From assembly GCF_963678635.1 (NCBI RefSeq), contig NC_087067.1, forward strand, positions 25,615,547 to 25,675,546: 60,000 nt of DNA, in the 5' to 3' direction. Numbering within the stretch: position 1 is the first letter of the stretch; each line of letters starts with the position of its first letter. Under the pieces are notes generated by a model. The model saw nothing but the letters and a program-made list of their open reading frames with translations. It did not search any database and was not told where the DNA came from. Positions 45,612-55,982 of the stretch are shown here, in pieces. The stretch is from Symsagittifera roscoffensis. Taxonomy: Eukaryota; Xenacoelomorpha; Acoela; Convolutidae. Position numbers and translations under genes: made by a program.

Positions 45612-46016
45612 TTTAAGACTAAGTTTTATTGATCTGTTTCTGAATCATCACTGCTTTTTACCAAAGATTGTTTGATTTTAACAAAGCAGTGACTTGATAA
45701 ATTGTTTGGAGATAAATTGATACTGACGAGAGGTCGCTGTCACCTGTAGGATATTCTTATCTGATTATCGATTGTGTTTTGTGTGTTGATTATATCTTGT
45801 GAAAATTTTGCGATACTGTTATACTATACAACAGGGTTGAGTTAGCATTATATCAATACTGAGCAGGCCCTGTGTGTAACTTAAGCTGAATCGCTAAGAT
45901 TGTCATTGAGAAGTCTGAGAGACATTTTTGATACCTACGAGATCGAAGAGGCAGCGTTAAGTAATTTAACTTGAAATTGTTGCGGCATCGCCATTAAATA
46001 ATAAGAATATTGTTAT

Positions 46017-46898
46017 TTGTCACAAACTATGCAGCGCAGGGACTCGTTAGGATCGACTACTAAGATTCCCAGGCTGAGCAAGGGCAGCACGCGAAAATTT
46101 AAAACTAGGCGTAGCCAGTCCTCGTTTAGCAGCGCCTCCGACGTGTTTGCTGAAAACGAATCGACTAAAGGTCAACCTGATCTTTCAGTGAGCGAAATGA
46201 AACTAAGGAGCGAAAAAAACCTCGATGGTGATTATGGGCGGAGCGCCGAGGCCGGAACCGCGAGCGAAACGCTTGTGGACCCCTTTGACGAAGGGGAACG
46301 GACGATCATTCGACCCGACTTTGAGCCGAGCGAGGACCTCGAGCGGGAGGAAGTTGAGAGGACGGAGGAGACCTCGGAGCGTTCCGAGGTCGAGCCGCGA
46401 GAGGAAGTGTTATTCAAGGGAATGTCCAAATCGGAGACCAAGAGTCATAGGTGGAGGAGAGATAATTCACATTCAGCTAATACCCACTCATCCCTGGCCA
46501 AGCAGAGCAACAACGCGATGATGTCGAGTATAAGCCCGAGTGAAGAACAACTAGGTTCGAAGGCCAAGAAGAGCTGGAAGTCTTTGTACGATGAGCGCAT
46601 GGCGTCACTACGAACTGAAGGTTTATCTTCCAGTTATGACTACCCGGAGATAACCCATCCGGATGTGAACTTCACACCGTGCCCAAGGAACGACATGAGC
46701 AGGAAGGCGTCGTCCGCCTCGCCGACCAGGCCCATATCAGATGGGATAACGATGGGAGCGTCATCAACGTTCGACAGATTGATGACGTCGATGAGCAAGC
46801 AAACAGGCGGTGCGTCATCAAGCACCAGGCTACAGCCGCAGTTGACCTCATCTTCTTTGGGACTCATCTCCATTTGGGGCCACTGGCGATATAAGTGA
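46017..46898 (+). CDS. Element C gag N-terminal part
   Basis: A 293-codon frame. The start region (MSQTMQRRDSLGSTTKIP) is the most upstream reading, but no second criterion fixes the start. It is rich in Ser, Arg, Lys and Glu, basic first, then an acidic part (DLEREEVERTEETSERSEVE), then Ser/Thr-rich, probably disordered. It agrees with B only in general character. The last residues (LISIWGHWRYK) are past a frameshift; the homologous reading continues at 46900 in the next frame. Confidence 0.7.
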   Translation: MSQTMQRRDSLGSTTKIPRLSKGSTRKFKTRRSQSSFSSASDVFAENESTKGQPDLSVSEMKLRSEKNLDGDYGRSAEAGTASETLVDPFDEGERTIIRPDFEPSEDLEREEVERTEETSERSEVEPREEVLFKGMSKSETKSHRWRRDNSHSANTHSSLAKQSNNAMMSSISPSEEQLGSKAKKSWKSLYDERMASLRTEGLSSSYDYPEITHPDVNFTPCPRNDMSRKASSASPTRPISDGITMGASSTFDRLMTSMSKQTGGASSSTRLQPQLTSSSLGLISIWGHWRYK

Positions 46899-46899
46899 C

Positions 46900-47775
46900 A
46901 TGTTCGCTGGCGTAATGAATGGTCTGGATGAACTGAGACGGGACATGACTAAGAGAATAGATCAGGTTGACGAGAGAGCTCACCAGGGTCGAGAGAATCT
47001 GAGAGATGAACTAACGCACGTGAAGTCGCAGGCGAGGGTTGATCAGGCTCAATTGATTCGCAACACCGATCAATGCCTGGCGGAGAGCCTGGCACAGGCA
47101 AACAAGGAGCCACACGAAAGAGAGGCTAGGATGATGAGGGAGATCGAGCGATTGTTGAACGATCATGATATTACCTACGCCCACACGATGACTAGCCTGG
47201 AAAAAAGGTTAGATGCCAAATCTGACTTAATGATGCGGAAGCTTGACGCGATCTTGAACGGGGGCAATTGGGAGGAGCGTTCCAGCCCAAGGGAGCGCTC
47301 ACGCAATGCGAATGAAGGAGATGGTACGGGCAGCTATGCCAGAGCCCAGCAAAGCTCGAGAACGAACTACGAACCTAGGAATAGGGAGCGGCAAAGGGCA
47401 GCCCCGTCGAGGCCTGGCTGGACGAATCCAGTCCCGCCGGAGGCAGATGCTACTCCGGAGACAAGGTTGCCACCTGTGCCACAAGTCAGTTCAGTGCCAG
47501 ATCTGACTACAGTCTCACAGGACACGACGATGTATGCTTCGATGTTTGAGCCTCTGAACAGATCTCTAGAAACATTCATCACTAAACTCTCAAAGTCAAC
47601 CGAGAGAGGAGAGAGGTCAAGAAGGACACTGAAAAAGCCGAAGTCATACAAAGACGAGTCCGACGGCTGCATTGATACTTGGATAGAGGTGATGAAGTTA
47701 CACTTTGTGGAAGAGATTCTCTCCAAGAAACAAGAGTGCAGCGCGCTAACGAGCAACCTGGAGGTACTGCACTAA
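46900..47775 (+). CDS. Element C gag coiled coil and start of capsid
   Basis: A 291-codon frame. The first 125 residues have strong heptad-like charge patterns (MNGLDELRRDMTKRIDQVDE, REARMMREIERLL, KLDAIL), then a Pro/Arg-rich linker. The capsid-like region begins at MFEPLNRSLETFITKLSK with SYKDESDGCIDTWIEVMKLHF. The frame is lost near 47765, where NLEGTAL in B corresponds to NLEVLH. Confidence 0.78.
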   Translation: MFAGVMNGLDELRRDMTKRIDQVDERAHQGRENLRDELTHVKSQARVDQAQLIRNTDQCLAESLAQANKEPHEREARMMREIERLLNDHDITYAHTMTSLEKRLDAKSDLMMRKLDAILNGGNWEERSSPRERSRNANEGDGTGSYARAQQSSRTNYEPRNRERQRAAPSRPGWTNPVPPEADATPETRLPPVPQVSSVPDLTTVSQDTTMYASMFEPLNRSLETFITKLSKSTERGERSRRTLKKPKSYKDESDGCIDTWIEVMKLHFVEEILSKKQECSALTSNLEVLH

Positions 47776-48389
47776 ATTGTGTAATAACGAAAAAAGCCAA
47801 TGAGAGAGACAGCGCTCGCAAGATATTCGACATCCTGCTGAATCGTTTCGGCTCTGGATTACAAGGGCACCAGGCTATGGTGAAGTTCGAAAAGAGGCGT
47901 CAAAGAGAGGACGAATCCATAGACAAATTTTTAGACGACCTTGAATTGCTTAGGAGGAGAAGCAATCCCGATGAGAGAATATCCGAGCGAAACTTGGCGA
48001 TTGCTTCGAAGTTCATGGACGGAGTAAAGAGTGAGGAGTTGAAGACGATGTTGGCCACACACTTCACCCTGTCACTTGACCAGGTACCCACGCCCGATGA
48101 TTTGCGTATGAAGTCACGTGAGTATTTACTCATAAAACCGAGGGCGCAAAACCGTTACAGCAATTACGGTAACTACAGCGGGACAAACACTGGTGCGAAC
48201 TCCAGTTGGTACAAACCTCGCGATGACATGGATAAGAGGAGGTCGTGTGCGAATTGTGGTTCGATGGACCATCACGTTTCCGCGTGTTCTGCATACAAAC
48301 AGAACATGAAAGCAATAGGCTACTTTCTCGATGACGTCGACGCGACCGACGAGGATCTCACGAAGAGTACGTCAGAGGGCTCATCATAA
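47768..48389 (+). CDS. Element C capsid C-terminal half and first CCHC knuckle
   Basis: The open frame formally begins at 47679, but the homologous part starts near 47768. It contains KIFDILLNRFGSGLQGHQAM, ESIDKFLDDLELLRRR, LKTMLATHFTLSL and the first zinc knuckle CANCGSMDHHVSAC. A frameshift near 48366 precedes the second knuckle. Capsid forms the particle shell, and the knuckles bind RNA. Confidence 0.8.
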
Positions 48390-51300
48390 AATATGGTCCG
48401 AGGTGTTTCTTCTGTAATTTGGAGGGACACTTCAAATCGGATTGCACTCAATTTTAGGATGCAGTGGCGGACGCGAAACATCCCCGCCACGAAGAGTCAC
48501 TTTCGGGTGTCAAGGCCAGTCGAGCACGTCTGATGAACGAGGCCGAGTCTCGGAGAAAGGAGACGACACCGAGCACCTTTACGACTAAGAAGGTAAAGAC
48601 ACTGCCTGACGAGATGGTAGCCTCGAACCTGGAGGCAGAGTCGGCTAGCCCACTCAAGGTGGATTACGGTCTGGCGGCAAGGACAGCGTTGCAGAATGTC
48701 AAACAGGAGCTAGCCACGAAAGAAGTGGAGCAGTCGGTAAGGTCGGAGCTGGAGAGCACAGATCTTCGGGAAAGTTTTAATTTTCTGGGTAAAACGACGA
48801 AAATAGAAGACAAAGAGGAACCCAGGAAACAGGGACTAAAACTGAACGTTATATCTGGGAGAACTTTCGGCATGACGAAGCAGGGGACGAAAATAATGTC
48901 CATTATCTCAGTCGCAGGGCACCAGGTGGTCAAGAACTTGAGTGAACCATCCGAGATTACACTAGTCCACCTGGACATCTATGCCGACTACCTGAAGGAG
49001 AAAGATCCCAAACTGGACTCCAGGGCAGTGCGAGCGCTGCTCACAACAGGAGGTCCGAGGCTGATGAAAGTGGATGGACATTACATCGATGTCCATGGCC
49101 CATACCCGATTCTAATGAATGTGGATGGCATCAATATCTACACAAAAGCTCAAATAACTGATGCGAACGATCAGATTGGCCGGATATACATTGGTCAAGA
49201 GGAGCTGAAGGTTAGACGAATTGGACACAACGCCATGCTCGAACAAGATGCGGTGCACATAGGTTGCGAGGCCGATCTGGCCGCACACGTGCTGGACGTG
49301 CAAGGCAGACAACTTTCAGTAAAGGGACTGCTAGACACGGGAGCAGTGGTTAGTGTCATGCCAGTGAAAACTTGGACCGACATGGGTTTCGAGAGGTCGG
49401 ATCTCATACCGACAAACATCAGGTTGGCAGCTGCCAATCAGGCAGCGATCTATGTGACTGGACGAACCCCGATCATTTCACTGCAGCTCGGAGGAAGACA
49501 TCTTTGGATGAGCTTCCTAGTAGTGGAGAATTTGGACGAATCCGATCAGTTCATCTTAGGAAGGGACTTCGTACGCAACTTTGATGTCACGATCGATCTC
49601 AATGACGGGTTGATTAGGATCAAGGATCCTGAGAGAAAGTATGAAAAGAAACCCCTTAATAAGATCTTAATTAACCAGGCCAAGGTGCCGATTTTTCTGG
49701 ATCGAAAAGTTAGATTAAAACCAAACCAAGCCGTAGTAGCGACGTTTAGGATGAGGTACTTAAATGAGCTCAGCAATGACAGACAGGTGTGTCTCGTACC
49801 AAATCCAAACAGTAAAAGCTCAGCTATTTTAGGAAGAAGCTTCTCACTCACTCAGAGCGGACTGTGTGTGAGTGTGTTGTTGAACACAGAAGCAACAACA
49901 GTGACAATACAGAGGGGAAAGAAACTTGGCTATGCTTTGCCTCTGAACACAGACTTTCAGAGTGTGGTGAACTTGAAAAAGTTTGATGTAACTAAATGTC
50001 CATTGCATGCGGACCAAGAATGTATAATGAAGAGAGTAAATGAATTGAAATCTTCTAGGAAATTGTTTTCAATGAAGTCGGAAACAGATGATGGGCCGTC
50101 TAGTTGTTCCAATTTTCCTGAGAGGCCGACAGAAACAGAGTTAGCAGCGAATAAACCGGTCCTACCTGAGATAGAACATTTGATCGGTAAAATATCAGAC
50201 ATGGAACTAGATTCGCTCAGAGCGGTGCTAAGTCGGATCGCAGACGTTTTTTCGAAACATAAGGCCGACATAGGTTGCTGTAATTTTGTAGAACACGAGA
50301 TTGAGATAGAAGAGGGCTCGGTACCTCATAGGGAAGGGGCGAGAAGGATGACCTCTCACAAGTCAGAAGCGTGTAGGAAGGAAATCGAGATGTTAATGGA
50401 GTATGACATAATCGAGCCGTCGAAGTCCCCGTGGGCTTGTGGCGTGGTCATGGCGAAAAAGAAAGGGGGACAGCTCAGATTTTGTTGTGATTTCCGTTAT
50501 CTGAACGCAGTGACTATAAAGGACGCATACCCGATTCCCCGCATCGATGAGAACCTATCCAAGCTGGGAGACGCGAAGTTCTTCACGACGTTGGATTTGG
50601 GCTCTGCGTTCTGGCAGGTGCCACTCCGAAAGCAAGATCGAGAAAAAACAGGCTTCGCGTGCGAGCTGGGATTGTTCCAGTGGAAGAGGATGCCGTTCGG
50701 ATTGTGCAACGCGACGGCCACATTCCAGCGACTGATGGCCCAGGCACTCACGAGCGTGACTAAGAAATATGGGAACCTCATCATGTGTTATGTCGATGAT
50801 GTCGTCATTGCAACACCAACCTTAGAAGACCATATAGAGAGATTGGAGGAGGTGTTTTCTTGCATGAAGCAGGCGGGTCTGAAATGTAAACCCTCTAAGC
50901 GTGAAATCCTCAAAGATTCCATAAAGTATCTGGGCCGCCTGGTGGATAAACATGGAGTGAGACCAGATCCTGAAGCGGTTGAAGCGGTGCTGACCTGGAA
51001 GGCACCTAAAACAGATACACAGCTGATGAGTTTTTTGGGATTCGCTAATTATTATCGAGAGTTCATCAAGGGGTATGCTGACAAAATATACCCCATGCAG
51101 CGGTTGATGAGAAACAAGGGCAAAAAGTTCACTTGGACTGATGAGGCACAAGTTTCATTTGAGAACATCAAACGTGAACTTTGCGAGGCACCGGTCCTCG
51201 GCATGCCAACAGAGAAGGGGATGTTCGTGCTGGACACGGATGCATCAGTGGTTGCGATATCGGGCATACTTCACCAGGAGCAGGATTGGAACGGGAGAAC

Positions 51301-51610
51301 GGTTCTTCGTCCGATAGCCTACGAGAGTAAAGTCCTGAGTGATACTGAGATGAAGTACGGCGCACCAAAAGCGGAGATGTTCGCGGTGATCACTTTCGTG
51401 GAAAAATACAGGGCCTACTTGGGGAGTGCTCCCTTCAAGTTGCGTGTGGATAATCGTGTCCTTGCCTGGATGAAAACCTATTCGATGGATCAAAGTTATA
51501 TTGGTCGTTGGATCGTGCGCCTGGATGGATACCACATGATCATAGAGCACCGTACCCGTGACAAGCACCAGAACGCAGACAGCCTCAGTAAAAAAGACAG
51601 AATTCTATGA
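48366..51610 (+). CDS. Element C Pol: second knuckle, protease, RT, RNase H
   Basis: The homologous reading runs from 48366 with the second knuckle CFFCNLEGHFKSDC, meets a TAG at 48455-48457 (TGG in B), then is open for 1,048 codons. Retropepsin LLDTGAVVSVMP has its Asp codon at 49334. RT follows with DLGSAFWQ, RMPFGLCNATATFQRLM and active site YVDD (50789-50800). RNase H carries DTDAS (51233 onward), KAEMFAVITF and VDNRVLAWM. All catalytic motifs are present. It ends because of one extra A in an A-run at about 51590; in B there is no shift at this place. Confidence 0.92.
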
Positions 51611-54600
51611 GCGCCTCGAGGAGAAGCAGGCTAATCAATCGGAGATCAAAGACGGGTTTTCATTCCTGGACAAGGAAACCTACGACAAACTGCAACTTAC
51701 TAGGTGGTTAGATAAGTCAGGGCATCCTATACCGGGACACCCTGACCTTCCAGTGGAGACGGCCGCGGAGATAAAGGTTTTAGCCAGAGGTGAGCCCGTT
51801 CCGTTGGATCTGCTAGTACGATCCATTTTGGTACAGCAAGAACTTACCAGGCTGGGTATAAACAGCATGGCTCTATTGAACAGGACGGTGAACGTGGCGC
51901 TGGACGTCATGCGAAAGCTCCGTGACTTGTTGGACAGGGAAGTGGATAGGCATGATCGTGAGTGGATGGAGACCATGAAGCGGTTGACTGTCAATGAGAG
52001 AACAGAGAAGAGGCCAGTGTCCATTCGCAGCCGAGGTGTTGAACGGGATTGCAGGTCGATAGTCAACCAGCTGGTGAGCTCGATGCCGAAGGAGGTCTTG
52101 TTGAGAACTTCGTTCACTGAATATGGGACACTGAATCAGACCCAAGCCACAGAGGAAGTCAGGATCAAGTCGAAATCCAGCTTCGCGAGGAGAATGCATT
52201 TCACGGATGCAAGAGAAGAATACGAGCCGAGCCCAGATTATTCGTCCGGGGACGAGACAATTTCCGGGGAGTCTGATACCTTCGAGCCCGTCAAGGACGA
52301 CTTGTCTGAGGAGTCAGACACTTTTGAGCCCGTGCAGGACGACTCGTCCGGGGAGATGTTGACGCGATCACCTAGGGGCAGAATTTTGTCCGGGGAGTCG
52401 GATTCAAAGCGACCAATGGACAGAGTTTTGTCCGGGGAGTCGAGAAAGATCACAGACAACATGGAATATGATGTTGGGGAATCAGTCGGCTCAAGTGTTG
52501 ACTCGAGGCCCCAGTCCTGGGACAACACATCTGAAACAACTTCCAATTCCGATATGTCAGAGATCGCAATCCACTCCTTGTTGGTAGACTGGAAGCAGCG
52601 CGGGCTGGACCGAGAAACGCATCAGGATCCAGACAGGGACAGATACACCTCAGATGAAGAGGGCACTGTGGTAGATAATGCCGCAGACAAGCTCGAGCTG
52701 ATAGCAGTTTCGAAACGCCCAACCAGATTGCTGCCACATGGTACGGTCGTCCGTACCAATCTGGAACCATCTGTGCAGGAAGCGACGCCTTTGAAAAAGA
52801 TATGGTGTGTCAAGTTGATGGACGATGCTCATGCTCCGGAAATAATGAGTGGGCAAATGAACATGGTAAAGACGTATTTGAAAGCCAGGTACAGGCTGTC
52901 GGATCTCCTAAGGGCTCAACGAAATGATAGAATGACGAGCAGTCTGAAGAGATGGATCGAGAATGGAGCACCTGACAAGGGAGACTTGGAAGAAGACAGC
53001 TACAAGATCTTGAAGCACTTCTACCTGAAGAGAAACGACTTGTTGTACCTGAACAAGGACGGAATCGTAGCCTGTAAACGTAAAGAGGAGGACAAGGTCC
53101 TTTATAAATACAATTCAATAGTGTTACCACAGTTGTACCGGATCGAATTGCTCTTTCGCTCACATGATCAGATGGGCCATCAAGGCGTGGACAAAGTGTA
53201 CAACAGGATACAGAAACGATTCGAATGGCCGGGATTGAAGAAGGCTTGTGAGAAGTGGATCGCCGCATGCCTGTCATGTCAGCAGGCGAAGGATCCCAGG
53301 AAACTAAGGTTCCCCCTACAGTCAATAGAGTCGTCGGGTTTCAACGAAGTGGTGCAAATTGATCATCAGAAAATCTGCATGACAGCAACGGGCTATAATC
53401 AGGTGCTGGTAATGATCGACCATTTTACGAAGTATGCGGAGGCAGCACCCTGCATGACAGCATCGGCGGAAGAAGCATGCGATCGTTTGATAAATGTGTG
53501 GATAGCGAGGCATGGCTGCCCCATCACGTTCCAATCGGACAATGGCAAAGCATTCGTGGGTGATCTCACGAAGGAGTTAATGAAAAGGTCGCAGGTAGCG
53601 CAGGCCCACTCGACCACTTATCACCCGCAAACGAATGGCCTAGTCGAGAGGCAAAATCGCACACTGGTATCCATGCTGAGAGTCTATTGCTCGCGTTACA
53701 TGGATGACTGGGACAAGTACTTGCCGCAAGTGATGGGTGCTTACAACAGCACGGAGCATTCCACCACGGGAATAAGTCCGCACATGATGCTAACGGGTCA
53801 CGAAAAAGCGCTTCCGTTGACGTTTTTCTACCCTGAATATGAGGGGAGGAGAACAGCACCGCAAATGTACGTGCGGGATGTTATTAGAAGACAGCAGGAC
53901 CTCAATGACTTATGCAGGAGGAACACGCAACAAGCGCAAATTAGACAAAAAAGGAGGTTTGATAAAAGGACAGCCGATGCAAAAGCCTACTCAGTTGGCG
54001 ACTACGTCTGGGTGTTCCAGGAAGTGGTTCCACCAAAAGGAATCAAGAAATTATTAAAGAAATGGCGTGGTCCATTTCAGATAACAGAGGTGCAACAAGG
54101 AGGTCGCTTTTATCGATTGAGCACTGGAAGAGCAGCTCATTACGAAAATATTAAACCACACAATGCTTCGTCAGATGACTGGTGCATCCCAGCGGACATG
54201 CAAGAGGGAGACTATTTGATAGTGGATACTGCTTGTGAGGTGAATGAAAAGGGAACTCGCGACAAAAACGATGGGAATGAGGTGGTGGACGACTGTGACC
54301 TACCACTGGATTTGGAGTTGACCGAGCGAGTAGAGGTGGACGATGAAACTCTACCTTATGCCGAGGAAGACTGGGATTGCCCGGAACAAATCGAAATTGA
54401 CAAAGGAATACAGCCTGATTTTCCTCTCACCATGGAAACACGCCAGAGCAAGAGAGGAAAAAACAAAAAGAAATATAATCCATACGGCGATGATTTCGAC
54501 GTAGACAGGATAGTTGTAAGTGATATGATGGACTCGCTGGTAGGACTGGACGAAGTGGCGGTGCTAGAAGAAATCGACTTGGTGAATGACATGGATCAGG

Positions 54601-55499
54601 ATTGGATCGACGATCGATCAGAACCGGAAGTGGAGTTCGAACCAGAAGCGGAACAGACTCATGAGCAAGAACTAACGAACTTGCGGGAGCTCGAATGGCT
54701 CCATGATCCGCCGACAGATCCAAAAGAGACGGTCCTGACGATTCAGGACGTCGATAAAGACGGCATCAAATACGTCAGTCATGACAATACCGAGTCCAAC
54801 TGGGTCGCCCCAGATGGTCCTCTACGTGTTCCACAATCCAACTTCGATCTCCTAGACTTTGGGCGATCGAAGGGGACGTCGATGGATATTTTTGTCCGGG
54901 GAGTGGGGGTAGGACTCACGCACACCAAAAATCTGATAATAAAAAAACTGAAATCGGCAAGAGAAACCGGAGAACTAGAGACAGAGGGAGAGAATGCTAA
55001 AAAGCCACCTTTTGGACGAATTTTTGAATCGTATTTTGACCTACCGAACCATTATTCAAACAATATCGTCATAACGGACAGCGATTTCATACTCACGGAA
55101 CGCACGTGCGCTATAGCGATAACCGCGGACGTAAGCTTCAAAACAGCACCTGCGGCTGATTTCAAAAGAGATTATAAGAACATCAAATTTTTATGGAAAC
55201 AGAGGCCTGGTGTGGGAGGGATGATAGCGCTGCCCCCTGTTGCATCACAGATACCAGGGAAATATTTGTGTTTCCTGGTTACCAAGGCCACTGATAGACA
55301 ACACGTAGATCCAAAGAGCTTGGTATTGGCCTTGACCCGACTTAGGGATTTTTTGGTTGAGAGAGGAGTGACCTCTCTCTCGTTACCAGTATATGATCCT
55401 AATAGGGGAAAGCTACATCCGAGAGAGTTGTACGCACTTGTACATGTGATATTTTCAGAAACTGACATAGAGGTTTACTTACATAAAAATACTATCTGA
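51558..55499 (+). CDS. Element C Pol: integrase, GPY/F module, macrodomain-like end
   Basis: 1,313 codons; the homologous part starts near 51590. First comes a linker with LDKSGHPIPGHPDLP and SGES repeats. The integrase zinc module follows from H536 (HDQMGHQG...CLSCQQ), then the core with D602, D661 and E697, that is DD35E spacing. A GPY/F-like KKWRGPFQITEV lies near residue 833. An acidic linker leads to MDIFVRGVGVGLTHT. The last 160 residues (from about 1152) resemble a macrodomain, with K1243 in FLVTK at the place of the TARG1 catalytic Lys, but no Asp in the DRL position. It is uninterrupted, so probably under recent selection. Confidence 0.9.
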   Translation: MTSTRTQTASVKKTEFYERLEEKQANQSEIKDGFSFLDKETYDKLQLTRWLDKSGHPIPGHPDLPVETAAEIKVLARGEPVPLDLLVRSILVQQELTRLGINSMALLNRTVNVALDVMRKLRDLLDREVDRHDREWMETMKRLTVNERTEKRPVSIRSRGVERDCRSIVNQLVSSMPKEVLLRTSFTEYGTLNQTQATEEVRIKSKSSFARRMHFTDAREEYEPSPDYSSGDETISGESDTFEPVKDDLSEESDTFEPVQDDSSGEMLTRSPRGRILSGESDSKRPMDRVLSGESRKITDNMEYDVGESVGSSVDSRPQSWDNTSETTSNSDMSEIAIHSLLVDWKQRGLDRETHQDPDRDRYTSDEEGTVVDNAADKLELIAVSKRPTRLLPHGTVVRTNLEPSVQEATPLKKIWCVKLMDDAHAPEIMSGQMNMVKTYLKARYRLSDLLRAQRNDRMTSSLKRWIENGAPDKGDLEEDSYKILKHFYLKRNDLLYLNKDGIVACKRKEEDKVLYKYNSIVLPQLYRIELLFRSHDQMGHQGVDKVYNRIQKRFEWPGLKKACEKWIAACLSCQQAKDPRKLRFPLQSIESSGFNEVVQIDHQKICMTATGYNQVLVMIDHFTKYAEAAPCMTASAEEACDRLINVWIARHGCPITFQSDNGKAFVGDLTKELMKRSQVAQAHSTTYHPQTNGLVERQNRTLVSMLRVYCSRYMDDWDKYLPQVMGAYNSTEHSTTGISPHMMLTGHEKALPLTFFYPEYEGRRTAPQMYVRDVIRRQQDLNDLCRRNTQQAQIRQKRRFDKRTADAKAYSVGDYVWVFQEVVPPKGIKKLLKKWRGPFQITEVQQGGRFYRLSTGRAAHYENIKPHNASSDDWCIPADMQEGDYLIVDTACEVNEKGTRDKNDGNEVVDDCDLPLDLELTERVEVDDETLPYAEEDWDCPEQIEIDKGIQPDFPLTMETRQSKRGKNKKKYNPYGDDFDVDRIVVSDMMDSLVGLDEVAVLEEIDLVNDMDQDWIDDRSEPEVEFEPEAEQTHEQELTNLRELEWLHDPPTDPKETVLTIQDVDKDGIKYVSHDNTESNWVAPDGPLRVPQSNFDLLDFGRSKGTSMDIFVRGVGVGLTHTKNLIIKKLKSARETGELETEGENAKKPPFGRIFESYFDLPNHYSNNIVITDSDFILTERTCAIAITADVSFKTAPAADFKRDYKNIKFLWKQRPGVGGMIALPPVASQIPGKYLCFLVTKATDRQHVDPKSLVLALTRLRDFLVERGVTSLSLPVYDPNRGKLHPRELYALVHVIFSETDIEVYLHKNTI
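52244..52439 (+). repeat. Cluster of GTCCGGGGAG motifs in the pol linker
   Basis: GTCCGGGGA(G) occurs at 52244-52252, 52346-52355, 52388-52397 and 52430-52439, with a variant TTCCGGGGAG at 52262. It encodes a repeated SGES or SSGE phrase. B has two copies at 29163 and 29229. The sequence equals the polypurine tract of B. Confidence 0.7.
54872..54916 (+). promoter_or_regulatory. 45-nt block identical to B (possible central PPT)
   Basis: Identical to B 31651-31695 base for base, including third codon positions. It contains a T-run followed by GTCCGGGGAGTGGGGG. The flanking codons differ at many third positions. Confidence 0.6.
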
Positions 55500-55982
55500 G
55501 CATATGCTAGGAATTGCATTTGGCGATAAGTGGTTTTATTAAGTTACTTGATAAGAATTAGTGTCAAGTTTTAGACTAGGATTAGGTTTTAGGTACAATA
55601 TTAGGGACTATGTTTTTATGTGATAATATAGATGTGTGATGTCTATGCGTTTATGTGATATGTTATTGTTATGATATGTTTTATGTTTTGTGTCATAAAA
55701 GACCTAGAGTACTCCAGGTCATCAAGGTGACAGCGCTCATTGTGCTACCCTGACGCAGGTACAAGTGGACGATCCACCTTGGTGCTAAATTTTTAAATCA
55801 GGATTGAGAAGAATTTCAATGAGGAGTTTTAAAGAGTTGAATGATGTTTTATTCAAAAATGATGGTTTTAAGTCGCGACTTGTTTTTTTAGATTTTGATT
55901 GATCAGAAATTGTTTATTGAATTCATTGAATCAAACGAGACAGGAAGAAACTACACGACAACAAGAATCAACGCGATAAGAA
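55500..55982 (+). other. Intergenic region between ORF1 and ORF2 of C
   Basis: Non-coding. Around 55701-55781 several short helices are possible: GACCT/AGGTC, CAAGGTG/CACCTTG, TACC/GGTA and GTGGA/TCCAC, the second and fourth being mutually exclusive. This could be a translation-initiation structure for ORF2, but no homologue is seen in B. Confidence 0.45.

Noticed and set aside
51580-51610. Programmed frameshift between RNase H and integrase in C
   Set aside because: The A-run could slip, but B reads the same junction in one frame and one extra A explains C; the codon phase does not fit a standard -1 heptamer.
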